Shown: positions 53,469 to 62,754 of the stretch, one piece after another
How positions within the stretch are numbered: the stretch's first letter is position 1
Layout of the letters: the number at the start of each line of letters is the position of its first letter
Source of the DNA: Parashewanella sp965200795
GTDB lineage: Bacteria > Pseudomonadota > Gammaproteobacteria > Enterobacterales > Shewanellaceae
Length of the DNA: 64,000 nt
Assembly (NCBI GenBank): GCA_965200795.1
Contig: CBDAVB010000035.1
Span: forward strand, 186,001 to 250,000
Direction: 5' to 3'
Translations under genes and position numbers: made by a program
The notes under the pieces: model-generated
Seen by the model: the letters and a program-made list of their open reading frames with translations, nothing else
The model's database searches: none
Told to the model about the DNA's origin: nothing

Positions 53469-54062
53469 ATGAGATTACGTCAGCCCCGGGGGTTCACGCT
53501 TCTTGAAATGATGATCGTGGTGGTTCTTATGGGGCTGATGGCGGTTGCCGTTATCCCTTCAGTCAGTACGGCCGGTTCTCAGAAGAAACTCGAGGAGCAG
53601 GCGAAAAAGTTTGTGGCTATAACCGAACTTGTGATGAACGAGACTGTGCTCAGCGGTCAGTTTCTCGGCATTGTCGTTGATCCCGATGGTTATCACTTTG
53701 TGGTTTATAAAGATGAAAACTGGCGGCCGATGACGTCTGACAGGCTGGTGTCAGAGCATCATATGGATCAGGGTATCACCCTTGAGGTCATTGTCGACGG
53801 TTTACCGTTGCAGCAAAGTGATGAAGAGAATGAGTCATGGTTTGATGACGATGATCCGTTCGCCGATCAGGATGCTTCCGGCTTCGATAAAGACAAGAAA
53901 AAATATCCGCAGCCGCAGATTATGCTGTTCCCCAGCGGTGAAATCAGCCCTTTTGAATTGCGCTTCATCAGTAAAGACGGCGACGGAAATGACATCGAAG
54001 AGTCAGTGACGGGCTCGGCTTTAGGTCAGCTGGCGCTCGGGAGGCCTGATGAGAAGTCATAA
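53469..54062 (+). CDS. gspH: minor pseudopilin GspH
   Basis: 197 residues. Prepilin site QPRG|FTLLEMMIVVV (Glu +5). A GspH-type beta-sandwich follows, interrupted by a long acidic insert (about 115-145, DEENESWFDDDDPFAD) not usual in short homologues. Starts 1 bp after gspG ends and overlaps gspI by 14 bp. Confidence 0.94.
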   Translation: MRLRQPRGFTLLEMMIVVVLMGLMAVAVIPSVSTAGSQKKLEEQAKKFVAITELVMNETVLSGQFLGIVVDPDGYHFVVYKDENWRPMTSDRLVSEHHMDQGITLEVIVDGLPLQQSDEENESWFDDDDPFADQDASGFDKDKKKYPQPQIMLFPSGEISPFELRFISKDGDGNDIEESVTGSALGQLALGRPDEKS

Positions 54063-54420
54063 AGGGATGACGTTACTGGAAGTCATGGTCGCGCTGGTGA
54101 TATTTGCCGTAGCCGCCGTGGCGATCACCAAAAGTCTCGGTGAGCTGATCTCCAATATGCCCGTGCTGGAGGAGCGCACTTATGCTCAGTGGGTGGCCGA
54201 TGACGTGTTAGTTGATGCCAGGCTGGATCCCGTTTTTCCCGATGTCGGCAAAAAAGAAGGCCGGATGGAGATGGCGGGTAAAGAGTGGTACTGGCGAAAA
54301 GAAGTGATCAAAACCGCGGATGATGACGATTTTCGTTTAATTAAAGTCAGTGTGAGTGACGATGACCGCTATAAGCGGATCATAGCCCAGGTAAATACCT
54401 ATGTTTATAAATCAAGCTGA
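54049..54420 (+). CDS. gspI: minor pseudopilin GspI
   Basis: 123 residues. Prepilin site SHKG|MTLLEVMVALVIFA (Glu +5). With GspJ and GspK it forms the tip that starts pseudopilus assembly. YAQWVADDVLVDARL and GKEWYWRKEV match the GspI core. Overlaps gspH by 14 bp and gspJ by 20 bp, so translation is coupled. Confidence 0.95.
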   Translation: MRSHKGMTLLEVMVALVIFAVAAVAITKSLGELISNMPVLEERTYAQWVADDVLVDARLDPVFPDVGKKEGRMEMAGKEWYWRKEVIKTADDDDFRLIKVSVSDDDRYKRIIAQVNTYVYKSS

Positions 54421-55174
54421 ACAACCAAGGGGGTTTACCTTACTCGAAATGCTGATTGCGATCGCTATCTTCGCCATGCTGGGGATAGCGGCCAATTCAG
54501 TGTTAAGCATCGTGCTGACCAATGATGACACAACCAAGCAATTCGCTCAAAAGCTGAAATCACTGCAGCAGGGATTCGGCATTATTCAGCGGGATATGGG
54601 GCAGATGGTCGCCCGAACGCCAAGACTGATTGAGGGCGGGCGCGGGAATACCGTTATTCAGGTGGGTAACATTATTCCCAATGTCGATGGCAAGGCCTTG
54701 GTTTTCTATCGTCTGGGATGGTTAAACCCTGACGGAATGCTGCCAAGAGGCAGCATTCAGTCCGTGGCTTACGTGATGACCAACGATGAATTAGAGCGCT
54801 GGTATTTTCCTTATCCTGAGCCGGAGATCGGTGCCGAGCCGATTAAAACGGTCATCATCAAAAACGTTAATGATATTGATTATTCGTTTTTTGACGGTCA
54901 GAGCTGGCAAAAACAATTTGACGCCACCCATTTGCCGAAAGCGATCGCGATTGAGGTTGATATTGAGGGCTTAGGTAAAATCACCCGTAAATTCCTGTTG
55001 CCGGTAGGAGCGAAAGCCGAGGACGCCGATCGTAATAATCCGGATAATAACGCCGGCGGTAACGGCAATAATAACGGCGGTAATAACAATAACGGCAACA
55101 AGGGTAATAACGGCGATAACAACGGCCGCAATAACGGCGGCGGCAATGACAACGGTGAACAGAACAATGGTTAA
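54401..55174 (+). CDS. gspJ: minor pseudopilin GspJ with Asn/Gly-rich tail
   Basis: 257 residues. Prepilin site QPRG|FTLLEMLIAIAIFA (Glu +5). The core to about residue 205 is a normal GspJ (QRDMGQMVARTPR, YRLGWLNPDGMLPRGS). The last ~46 residues are almost only Asn and Gly with a few Asp, Lys and Arg, beyond the normal end of the family. The tail is encoded by AAT/AAC/GGC/GGT repeats (about 55032-55170), so it is probably a repeat expansion. Confidence 0.94.
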   Translation: MFINQAEQPRGFTLLEMLIAIAIFAMLGIAANSVLSIVLTNDDTTKQFAQKLKSLQQGFGIIQRDMGQMVARTPRLIEGGRGNTVIQVGNIIPNVDGKALVFYRLGWLNPDGMLPRGSIQSVAYVMTNDELERWYFPYPEPEIGAEPIKTVIIKNVNDIDYSFFDGQSWQKQFDATHLPKAIAIEVDIEGLGKITRKFLLPVGAKAEDADRNNPDNNAGGNGNNNGGNNNNGNKGNNGDNNGRNNGGGNDNGEQNNG

Positions 55175-55210
55175 CTTCTCAGGCTCACCCTCGGGTTCAG
55201 GTCGGCCGTC

Positions 55211-56227
55211 ATGAGAGCGGCGATACGAATTAACGTTACCGGCAGGCAGCGGGGTATCGCGCTGATTGTGGTGCTGCTTATTGTCGCGGTTGTCTCGGTG
55301 GTCGCGGCGAACATCACCACCCGTAATCAAATCGCGGTAAAACGCACCATTAACTTAGCCGATTATGATCAGGCCTACTGGTATGCGATTTCCGCGGAAG
55401 AGTTAGCCAAAAAAGTACTGAAGCAGGATTTAGATGATTCCGAAGGGAAGGTGCATTTACAGCAGTACTGGGCGCAGTCGGACGTGATTTTTCCTGTTGA
55501 GAACGGGCAGATCAAAGGAACGATTACCGATATGCGTTCCTGTTTTAATGTTAACGCCTTAAGTGTGAACGCCCCCAGGCCTGATCAAATCGGCGGCCGG
55601 CAGAAAAAGCCGCTGGCGGTAGAGCAGTTTACGGATTTATTAATCAATCTCGGAATGGAGCCGTTTAACGCCGAAAAACTGGCTTATAACATTAAAGATT
55701 ATATCGATGACGGCACCCGGCCCAATCCTTTCGGCGGCGGTGACGCGGTTTACGAATCGAGGGATGTTCCGTACCGGGCGGCAAGAACGTTAATGAGTCA
55801 TCGCAGTGAGTTAAGAGCCGTGATTGGTGTTACCCGGGATGTGTATCGTAAGCTTGAGCCTTATGTCTGCGCCATCCCGGGGAATAATCAGCAAGTGCTG
55901 AACGTAAATACCATAAAAGCGGATCATGCGGCGCTGCTGGCGGCCATGCTGAAGAACAAGATTTCAGTCGGTGAGGCCCAAAGCGTCATCAACCAGAGAA
56001 ACGCTGACGGTTATGATGATATCAGTGACTTCTGGGCAACGCCGGAGCTCAGCGGCGAGGCGGGAGATCAACTGCTGAAATCGGCCTTTGCCGTCAAAAG
56101 CGACTATTTCGCGCTGGATGCGGCCGCCAAAGTGGATGATGCCGTTTTCCGGCTGGAAAGTGTTCTCAAAGTCGGTAAAAATAATATTGCTGAAGTGTTA
56201 ACACGTCAATACGGCGGACAAAAATAA
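55211..56227 (+). CDS. gspK: minor pseudopilin GspK
   Basis: 338 residues. Prepilin site RQRG|IALIVVLLIVAVV; position +5 is hydrophobic, not Glu, as is normal for GspK. The large periplasmic region holds MRSCFNVNALSV (about 97-108) and a helix-hairpin-helix part (LNVNTIKADHAALLAAML, then GYDDISDFWATPEL). Caps the pseudopilus tip. ATG 55211 lies 36 bp after gspJ. Confidence 0.96.
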   Translation: MRAAIRINVTGRQRGIALIVVLLIVAVVSVVAANITTRNQIAVKRTINLADYDQAYWYAISAEELAKKVLKQDLDDSEGKVHLQQYWAQSDVIFPVENGQIKGTITDMRSCFNVNALSVNAPRPDQIGGRQKKPLAVEQFTDLLINLGMEPFNAEKLAYNIKDYIDDGTRPNPFGGGDAVYESRDVPYRAARTLMSHRSELRAVIGVTRDVYRKLEPYVCAIPGNNQQVLNVNTIKADHAALLAAMLKNKISVGEAQSVINQRNADGYDDISDFWATPELSGEAGDQLLKSAFAVKSDYFALDAAAKVDDAVFRLESVLKVGKNNIAEVLTRQYGGQK

Positions 56228-56280
56228 TCAGCGGCTGTGCCGGAGATTATCTAAGAATAAAACCAAGGTGGAGAAACACA

Positions 56281-57483
56281 GTGAGTGAACGCCTTTTTAT
56301 ACGTTTGGGCTCTAATGTTGAGGATACCTGTTCCTGGCTGGTCTGGTCTGAGCAGGAACAGGAAATCATCGCGTCCGGTGAATTGCCCGGTGCCGGTCAG
56401 CTGAGCACGCTAGCTGAACGCGCGGGCAACCGCCCGGTTGATGTATTAGCCCCCGCTTCCGCGATGGTGTTAACTCAGGTGAGCCTGCCTGAAAAAGGTC
56501 AGCGTCAGGCCTTGAAAGCGCTGCCGTACATGCTTGAGGAGTCCATCGCTCAGGATGTGGAGCGGATGCATTTTGTGACCGGCGCGCGAGAGGGGAATAA
56601 CATAACCGTCGCCGTTGTAGCGCACGATCAAATGTCACGGTGGTTAGGCTGGCTGAAGGACGCGGGTTTAATCGTCAAACGCTTACTGCCTGATTGCCTG
56701 TCTCTGCCGAGAACGGAGTGTGAATGGGCGGCGTTGTCCATCGGTAACGAATTATTGCTTCGAACCGCCAACGGTCTGGGCTGCAGTATACCGGCGGACT
56801 GGCGGCAAGTGGTTTTACCGCGTTTACTGCCGGTACAGGACGCTGAGGATGAGCAAGACAAAATCACCGTCGCCAATTACGGTGAGCTTGAACTGGACGG
56901 CGCGCAATTGCATCCGCAGCCGCTTGAGCTGCCGATGCTGACGCTGGCAAAAGGCGCGCTGCAAAACCCGATTAACCTGCTTACGGGGTCTTATCGCCCG
57001 AAACGTGAGTACAGTAAAAATCTGCTGCTGTGGAAAAACGCCGCCATCACCCTGGGTGTCGCCATCGTGCTCGGGCTCGTCAGTAAAGGCATCAATATTT
57101 ATCAGCTGCATCAGCAAATCGATGAACTGAAAGCGCAGCAAGTTGAAATATACAAGCGCACAACGGGTCTGAGAAACACGACCAGCTTAATTTTCCAGAT
57201 GAATAAGTTGCTGGAAAGGCTCCAGGGCTCGGGCAAGTCATCGGATTTCTTTGGCATCCTGGATAAGCTGCGGCCTGTTTTCTCTGAGTTAAAAAACGTT
57301 AAACCGACTTCGCTGAGTTTTGACTCTCGTCGTAATGAGCTGAGAATGCGGATCAGCGCTAAAGACTATGCGGAGGTGGACAAGTTTAAAGACGGTCTGC
57401 GGGCCGGTTTCGACTTTGACGCCGGTGTGATCAGCAATGAAGATAACCGGGTGACCACGTCACTGACCTTAAGGAGCAAGTAA
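56281..57483 (+). CDS. gspL: type II secretion protein GspL
   Basis: 400 residues with a GTG start and AAGGTGGAG upstream. The cytoplasmic actin-like domain (about 1-240) binds GspE; one TM helix (about 250-268, NAAITLGVAIVLGLVS); and a periplasmic ferredoxin-like domain (about 320-400) pairs with GspM. KALPYMLEESIAQDVE is a family motif. Confidence 0.95.
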   Translation: MSERLFIRLGSNVEDTCSWLVWSEQEQEIIASGELPGAGQLSTLAERAGNRPVDVLAPASAMVLTQVSLPEKGQRQALKALPYMLEESIAQDVERMHFVTGAREGNNITVAVVAHDQMSRWLGWLKDAGLIVKRLLPDCLSLPRTECEWAALSIGNELLLRTANGLGCSIPADWRQVVLPRLLPVQDAEDEQDKITVANYGELELDGAQLHPQPLELPMLTLAKGALQNPINLLTGSYRPKREYSKNLLLWKNAAITLGVAIVLGLVSKGINIYQLHQQIDELKAQQVEIYKRTTGLRNTTSLIFQMNKLLERLQGSGKSSDFFGILDKLRPVFSELKNVKPTSLSFDSRRNELRMRISAKDYAEVDKFKDGLRAGFDFDAGVISNEDNRVTTSLTLRSK

Positions 57484-57963
57484 ATGAAGGATAATTTGCT
57501 GGCCTGGTGGAATGGCTTGGCTTACCGCGAGCAGCAGTTACTGGGCGTGTGTTCGGTTATTCTGGTGATCGGCGTCTTTTATTGGGGCATCTGGAGCCCG
57601 ATAAATAATGCTGAATACGAATTGCTGCAGGATGTGCAAAAACAACAGCGAACACTGACTGAGATAAAGCAGAAGGGAAATCGCATTTTAGCCCTGAAAA
57701 AGTCGGGCGCGAAAACCGCTCGTGACGGCAGTCTCAGCAGTATCGTAAACTCTACCGCGCGCGCTTACGGATTAACCATTACCCGCATGCAGCCCCAGGG
57801 TAACAAGATCCAGGTGTGGATGGACGAAGTTCCGTTTGATGATCTGCTGGGTTATCTGGATGACGTGGTGCAGAAGAAAGGCTTGTCGCTGGATAATCTT
57901 GATATTGCCGAAACCGACGCGGCGGGCATCGTTAAAGTCAGACGTATTCAGTTTTCCCGGTAA
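57484..57963 (+). CDS. gspM: type II secretion protein GspM
   Basis: 159 residues. A short cytoplasmic start (MKDNLLAWWNGLAYREQQLL), one TM helix (about 20-38), a coiled stretch and a periplasmic ferredoxin-like domain (NSTARAYGLTITRMQPQGN, then VPFDDLLGYLDD). Starts directly after the gspL stop. Confidence 0.95.
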   Translation: MKDNLLAWWNGLAYREQQLLGVCSVILVIGVFYWGIWSPINNAEYELLQDVQKQQRTLTEIKQKGNRILALKKSGAKTARDGSLSSIVNSTARAYGLTITRMQPQGNKIQVWMDEVPFDDLLGYLDDVVQKKGLSLDNLDIAETDAAGIVKVRRIQFSR

Positions 57964-57977
57964 GGAAGGAACATAAC

Positions 57978-58736
57978 GTGAGTTTATCGACGAAAATCAT
58001 CATCGGAGTTTTGGTTTACCTGATGTTCCTGGTGGCGCTGATTCCGGCAAAAGTCGTGTTAGCCTTTATTCCGCTGGCGGATAATGTCAAAGTGGCCAAT
58101 ATTAACGGCAGCATCTGGCAGGGCAGCGTCAGCAGTGTTGAGGCTGAGGGTAAAACCTTTGATCAGGTTCGCTGGGATGTAAACCCCTGGGCGCTGCTCA
58201 CGGGCAGGGCGAGCGCCGATATTGTGATTGGCAGTAAAGCCACCTCATTTCATACTAAAGGCCGTATCAGTTATTCATTCTCCGGGTTGAATATCAGTAA
58301 GTTAAACTTAGGAACCGACGCTGACTTTTTACTCGCCGGGCAGCGCCTGCCTTTCGGTACCAAAGCGGGCGGTGAAGTTACTGTGCACGTCGCGGACTTT
58401 TCCCAGGGTGAGCCTTTGTGTGACTCATTAGACGGTAAGGTGTTATTGCATCACGTTAACGTGAAAAACCAATTCGGCGACTTTCCGCTGGGTGAGCTGG
58501 AATTTGCCCTGGCCTGCGAACAAGGAGAAGTGGTATTAACGGCGGCGGAATCGGGTAATAAACTCGGCGTATCCGGCCAGGTTCATATCGGTAAGGGCAA
58601 CCGTTATAAAGTGGACGCTAAGCTCAGGCCGACGGCAGACATGCCTGAGATGATCAGGAGTAATCTTAAGTATTTAGGCCGGCCGGACAGTAAGGGCTAT
58701 TACTCGATTAAATATCAAGGCAAGCTTCCTGTTTAA
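57978..58736 (+). CDS. gspN: type II secretion protein GspN
   Basis: 252 residues, GTG start with AAGGAAGG upstream. N-terminal TM anchor (about 8-30), then a periplasmic beta-rich domain; NINGSIWQGSVSSV and VRWDVNPWALLTGRAS (about 41-80) are typical. GspN occurs in only some T2SS and its role is not settled. Last gene of the operon. Confidence 0.94.
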   Translation: MSLSTKIIIGVLVYLMFLVALIPAKVVLAFIPLADNVKVANINGSIWQGSVSSVEAEGKTFDQVRWDVNPWALLTGRASADIVIGSKATSFHTKGRISYSFSGLNISKLNLGTDADFLLAGQRLPFGTKAGGEVTVHVADFSQGEPLCDSLDGKVLLHHVNVKNQFGDFPLGELEFALACEQGEVVLTAAESGNKLGVSGQVHIGKGNRYKVDAKLRPTADMPEMIRSNLKYLGRPDSKGYYSIKYQGKLPV

Positions 58737-58821
58737 TCATTCTCGCGTCAGCTGAAATTCAAATCCGGGCGCCCCGCGGCGGCTTCTTCAGTTTTTACGC
58801 CCGCAAAATCCGGGCGCCGGG

Positions 58822-59096
58822 ATAACCCTAAAAAGCTCAGCGGGACATGTTCTCAAGCGCGGAAAAATTACCGGCATAAAAAGCTGTCGTTACTCCGTTT
58901 GTTAACGGCAAGGGCGAAGCCCGCGGCAAGCGGTTATTCTGCCCGCAAAAGCTGCGACGCGGCCGGCACCGATTCAGGCAAGCCTGTGAGCGTTCGGCGG
59001 TGCACTCTTCGGTTGAATTGTACTTATCCTGCTTTTCGGTAAATTAACATGAGTTAAAGCAATTTAAAGCGGTCAGCTGAGTTTTTTTAGGATAAT
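58822..59096. repeat. MITE-like element, longest copy, between gspN and the chemoreceptor
   Basis: 275 bp with inverted ends (ATAACCCTAAAAAGCTCAGC on the left, ATTATCCTAAAAAAACTCAG reading inward from the right). Shorter or degraded relatives are at 29477-29610, about 27018-27070, 61352-61441 and, as ends only, 23277-23308, 26454-26484 and 44932-44984. No gene is contained. The flanks 58737-58821 and 59097-59291 have GC-rich palindromes (CGGGCGCC) but no gene. Confidence 0.6.
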
Positions 59097-59291
59097 AAAG
59101 CGACCGCAACACGGTAAGAATTAAAAGCCGACCGTAATTTAGAGCAATAAACCTAAATACTGTGCGGCACGTCAGAATTTAACGCATTTAACCTTGCGCG
59201 GGACAAATTTAACTCTAGGATACCGCAGCGAAATCCTCTTCAATTTTTTAGAAATACTCTTGAGTAACGTGCTCATGCCACGGGATATGCG

Positions 59292-61277
59292 ATGCGTCTA
59301 AAAACAAAACTTCTCACCTGTTGCCTGGCTATCGGTTGCGTTCCCGCGATCATTGTCGGGCTGATATCGGTATATCAGAGCCAGACGGCAATCAAAGAAC
59401 AAGTTTACAATCAGCTGGATGCGGTACGCGCCATAAAAACCAGTCAGATTAACCGCTATCTGCATCAGAGTAAAAGTGATGTTGAGCTGGCCGCCTCAAT
59501 ACTGCGGCAGAGCCTTCAAGAGGATAACGGTGAAATGACCGGGGAATTGCTTGAGCGCCAGCATGAGCTCTTCAGCGATTTTACGGAGCTTAAAAGCTAT
59601 TATGACTTTTTTATTATTGACGCTGAGGGCACGGTGATCTACACCGCGGAAAAAGAACCGGATTACCTGACCAGCCTGGTCAGCGGTCCGTACCGGGACT
59701 CCGGACTGGCGGATTTATATAATCAAATAATAGCTGACCGTCAGTTAGGCGTCTCTGATTTCAGACCTTACGCGCCGAGCGGCGGTAGTCCTCAGGCGTT
59801 TATCGGTATGCCGGTTAAAATCAACGGTGAGATTAAGGCCGTGGTCGCGCTGCAGTTCTCCATCGATGATATCAACAGCATAATGCAGCGGCGTCAGGGA
59901 ATGGGGGAGACGGGTGAAACCTATCTGGTGGGCTCAGATTACCGTATGCGGTCAGATTCTTACCTCGACCCCGCCGGACATACAGTAAAAGCCAGTTTTA
60001 AAGGCAGTATCGCCGATAACGGCGTTCAAACTGAATCAGTAAAAAAGGCGTTAGCCGGTAAAACAGGCGCTGAGATTATTCTTGACTACAACGGTCATCC
60101 CGTATTGTCCGCGTTCGGCCCCGTTGACTTTTACGGTGCCCGCTGGGCGTTAATCGCGGAAATTGACGAGGCGGAGGCCTTTGCCGCTACCCGGGATTTA
60201 GTTATCGAGGTTTTACTGTTGATCCTCGCGGCATTAATTGCCGTTGTGTTGTCAGCGCTTAATATCACCCGCGGTATCGCCCGGCCGATCGGCGGTGAGC
60301 CGCAAGCCATGCAAAGTATGGCCGAGAGAATCGCCGACGGTATTTTACACAAAGAGCCTGAGGATCCGAACGCGACGGGCGTTTATCGCGCGATGCAACG
60401 AATGACGGTTAAGCTCTGTGACATGATCAATAACATTCAGGCGTCAAGCGTGCAGCTCGCGGGTACATCAGAAGAAACCAGCGCCGTGAGTTTACAAGCG
60501 AAAGAAGGTCTGAAATCGCAACAAGTCAGTATCGAAAATGTTTCTGTCGCCATGAATGAAATGACCGCCACCATTGATGACGTGGCGTCAAACACGGTTA
60601 ATGTGGCTGACTTGTCCGGTCAGGCTCAGGCGACCTCCGCACATGCCAATGAAAACGTACAAAAAACCATTAGCAGTATGGAAAATCTGGCAAAAGAAGT
60701 GATTACGGCAACGGGCACTATTGAGCAGGTTGAGCAGCATTCACAGCAAATCGGCGGCGTACTTGAGGTGATTCAGGGCATCGCTGAACAAACAAACCTG
60801 CTGGCTTTAAACGCCGCGATTGAGGCGGCAAGGGCGGGCGAGCAAGGCCGCGGTTTTGCCGTTGTGGCTGATGAGGTAAGACAGCTCGCCCAAAAAACGC
60901 AGCAGTCAACCAGCCACATTGAGCAGATGATCCTTGAGCTGCAGCAGGGCACAGGCAAAGCCGTTAAAGTGATGGATGAGTCAACCAGACTTGCGAAGCT
61001 GACGATTAACTCAGCGATGGAAAGCGCGACCTCCATTGCCAGCGCGTTAGATGAAATCAATCATATCGCTCAAAACGCGGAGCAAATCGCGGCGGCGGTA
61101 ACTCAGCAGTCAAGCACCGCCGAAGAAATTAATCGCAGTATTGTTTCTGTTCGCGAAACTGCGATTGAAAATGCCGCCGGCGCGGAGCAGGTGGCGCAGG
61201 CCAGCGTTGAACTCAGCGCTTTGGCCGGCCAGTTACAGGAAATCACCGCTTCATTCGAATTAACCCAGAGCAGATGA
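59292..61277 (+). CDS. methyl-accepting chemotaxis protein
   Basis: 661 residues. TM1 (about 7-27), a periplasmic dCache-like sensor domain (about 35-295, SYYDFFIIDAEGTVIYTA, GMPVKINGEIKAVVALQ), TM2 (about 302-325), a HAMP-like segment, and a long coiled-coil signalling domain with the tip VIQGIAEQTNLLALNAAIEA (from about 492) and GRGFAVVADEVRQLA. Ligand unknown. No C-terminal NWETF-type pentapeptide for CheR/CheB docking. It is a lone gene bracketed by related repeats. Confidence 0.95.
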   Translation: MRLKTKLLTCCLAIGCVPAIIVGLISVYQSQTAIKEQVYNQLDAVRAIKTSQINRYLHQSKSDVELAASILRQSLQEDNGEMTGELLERQHELFSDFTELKSYYDFFIIDAEGTVIYTAEKEPDYLTSLVSGPYRDSGLADLYNQIIADRQLGVSDFRPYAPSGGSPQAFIGMPVKINGEIKAVVALQFSIDDINSIMQRRQGMGETGETYLVGSDYRMRSDSYLDPAGHTVKASFKGSIADNGVQTESVKKALAGKTGAEIILDYNGHPVLSAFGPVDFYGARWALIAEIDEAEAFAATRDLVIEVLLLILAALIAVVLSALNITRGIARPIGGEPQAMQSMAERIADGILHKEPEDPNATGVYRAMQRMTVKLCDMINNIQASSVQLAGTSEETSAVSLQAKEGLKSQQVSIENVSVAMNEMTATIDDVASNTVNVADLSGQAQATSAHANENVQKTISSMENLAKEVITATGTIEQVEQHSQQIGGVLEVIQGIAEQTNLLALNAAIEAARAGEQGRGFAVVADEVRQLAQKTQQSTSHIEQMILELQQGTGKAVKVMDESTRLAKLTINSAMESATSIASALDEINHIAQNAEQIAAAVTQQSSTAEEINRSIVSVRETAIENAAGAEQVAQASVELSALAGQLQEITASFELTQSR

Positions 61278-61351
61278 GCGGATTCACTTGTCTGGTGAAT
61301 GCCGGGCGCCCGTAAACCGGCTAAAATCACTCAGCCGCGCAGCTCGCGGCG

Positions 61352-61441
61352 AGTGGTTATTCTTGCCCGGGAAGGCCTCAACACAGGCGGCGCGATTTCG
61401 GCGGGCTTGTGAGCGTATAGCGGTTGACTCTTAGGGTGAAT
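61352..61441 (+). repeat. partial MITE-like copy after the chemoreceptor gene
   Basis: GGTTATTCTTGCCCG ... TTGTGAGCG ... GACTCTTAGGGTGAAT aligns, same direction, with 58932-59020 (GGTTATTCTGCCCG, CTGTGAGCG, CACTCTTCGGTTGAAT). The chemoreceptor gene therefore lies between two direct copies. Confidence 0.55.
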
Positions 61442-61449
61442 GACAGTTT

Positions 61450-62100
61450 CTAAGCTAAGACTGACGTAAGATCGTCAGTTGACGGAAACTCATCAAAGTG
61501 TTTTAACCCGCCCTGACTGTCAGGATTAATAACGCCCAGCTGGAAACCGACGCCGGCTTGTTCAGACGCCGCTAAAATATGCTCATTATCATCGATAAAC
61601 AAACTGCGCTGAGGGTTGATGTCGCATCGCTGATACAGCCATTCCCAAAATCTCGGATCCTCTTTCGGATGGCCCGACTGATGACTGGAAATAATCAAAT
61701 CAAGACCGGACGCCAGGTTCGTGCGCTTCAGTTTTAAGGCCAGACTGTCCGGATGAGCGTTCGTGACCAGAACGCGCTGTTTACCCATAGTATGCAGCTG
61801 ATTTAAAAACGGCATACAGTCATCACGAAGCCGAATCCGCTCGGCACAAGCTTCATGCAGAGCGATAATGTCGATATCAAAATATCGCCGCCAGTGATCC
61901 AAACAATACCAGTTCAGAGTGCCGGACACTTGTTCATAAGATTGCTCCACAAGCTGTTTCGCCCGCTCAATACTTATGCGCTTCGCCGCCGCGATAGCGA
62001 CGGGAACCGTGGTTAACCACAGGTGGTTATCAAAGTGTAAATCCAGCAGCGTGCCGTCCATATCGAGCAGCACGGTATCAATCACTTGCCAATCAAGCAT
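61450..62100 (-). CDS. yrfG: GMP/IMP nucleotidase YrfG (HAD family)
   Basis: 216 residues from ATG 62100 (MLDWQVIDTVLLDMDG); an upstream in-frame start at 62202 overlaps the divergent nudE and is not favoured. HAD motif I LLDMDGTLLD (about 10-19), motif II LVTNAHPDS (about 100-108), motif III with the Lys in SGHPKEDPRFW and motif IV SLFIDDNEHIL. E. coli YrfG dephosphorylates purine mononucleotides and lies next to nudE, as here. Confidence 0.94.
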   Translation of the reverse strand: MLDWQVIDTVLLDMDGTLLDLHFDNHLWLTTVPVAIAAAKRISIERAKQLVEQSYEQVSGTLNWYCLDHWRRYFDIDIIALHEACAERIRLRDDCMPFLNQLHTMGKQRVLVTNAHPDSLALKLKRTNLASGLDLIISSHQSGHPKEDPRFWEWLYQRCDINPQRSLFIDDNEHILAASEQAGVGFQLGVINPDSQGGLKHFDEFPSTDDLTSVLA

Positions 62101-62184
62101 AAAGTTCCTATTGTAGTCCTTAAATTCCTGTTGTGTAATTGTAACGGAAAACGTTATCCGCGGCGGATAAAAATTGAGGTGGCA

Positions 62185-62742
62185 GTGTCTAAAGTTCATC
62201 AAAAACCCGTAATCAATGATTCAAAAATCGTGGCCAGAAGCCGCTTATTTACCATTGAACAGATTGAACTTACGTTCTCTAACGGGGCGGTTCGTCATTA
62301 TGAGCGTATGAGAGGATCCGGTTGCGGCGCCGTTATGGTGGTTCCCGTTAAAGACGGAAAGCTTCTTTTGGCGCGTGAGTACGCGGCCGGCACTCATGAC
62401 TATGAGCTGGGTTTTCCCAAGGGCTTAATTGACCCCGGGGAAACGCCGGAGCAGGCGGCAGACCGTGAGCTGCAGGAGGAAATCGGTTTTGCCGCGAATA
62501 AGCTCACATTTTTGAAAGAAGTCAGTCTGGCGCCGAGTTATTTTTCCAGTAAAATGAAATTGTTTATCGCTGAAGAACTGACTGAAAGTCATTTAGAAGG
62601 CGATGAACCTGAGCCGATTGAAATTGTGCCCTGGACGATTTCAGACTGGAAAAAATTGCTTGAAGCCTCACACTTCACAGAAGCGAGAAGTGTAAGCGCG
62701 TTATTTCTGGCAATGGCGTATTTAGATAATCAGTCGTGTTAG
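62185..62742 (+). CDS. nudE: ADP compounds hydrolase NudE
   Basis: 185 residues with a GTG start at 62185, chosen because SKVHQKPVI aligns with the start of E. coli NudE; GAGGTG at 62176 is close upstream. Hydrolyses ADP-ribose, NADH and Ap3A. The Nudix box is GLIDPGETPEQAADRELQEEIGF (about 88-110), with the catalytic REXXEE. APSYFSSKMKLF is a NudE block. Divergent from yrfG; cysQ follows 12 bp later. Confidence 0.96.
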   Translation: MSKVHQKPVINDSKIVARSRLFTIEQIELTFSNGAVRHYERMRGSGCGAVMVVPVKDGKLLLAREYAAGTHDYELGFPKGLIDPGETPEQAADRELQEEIGFAANKLTFLKEVSLAPSYFSSKMKLFIAEELTESHLEGDEPEPIEIVPWTISDWKKLLEASHFTEARSVSALFLAMAYLDNQSC

Positions 62743-62754
62743 GAGTTAGTTTTT

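Noticed and set aside
54898..55330. Minus-strand open frames opposite the gspJ tail
   Set aside because: Low-complexity Pro/Leu or Ile/Val-rich translations produced by the Asn/Gly repeat on the other strand.
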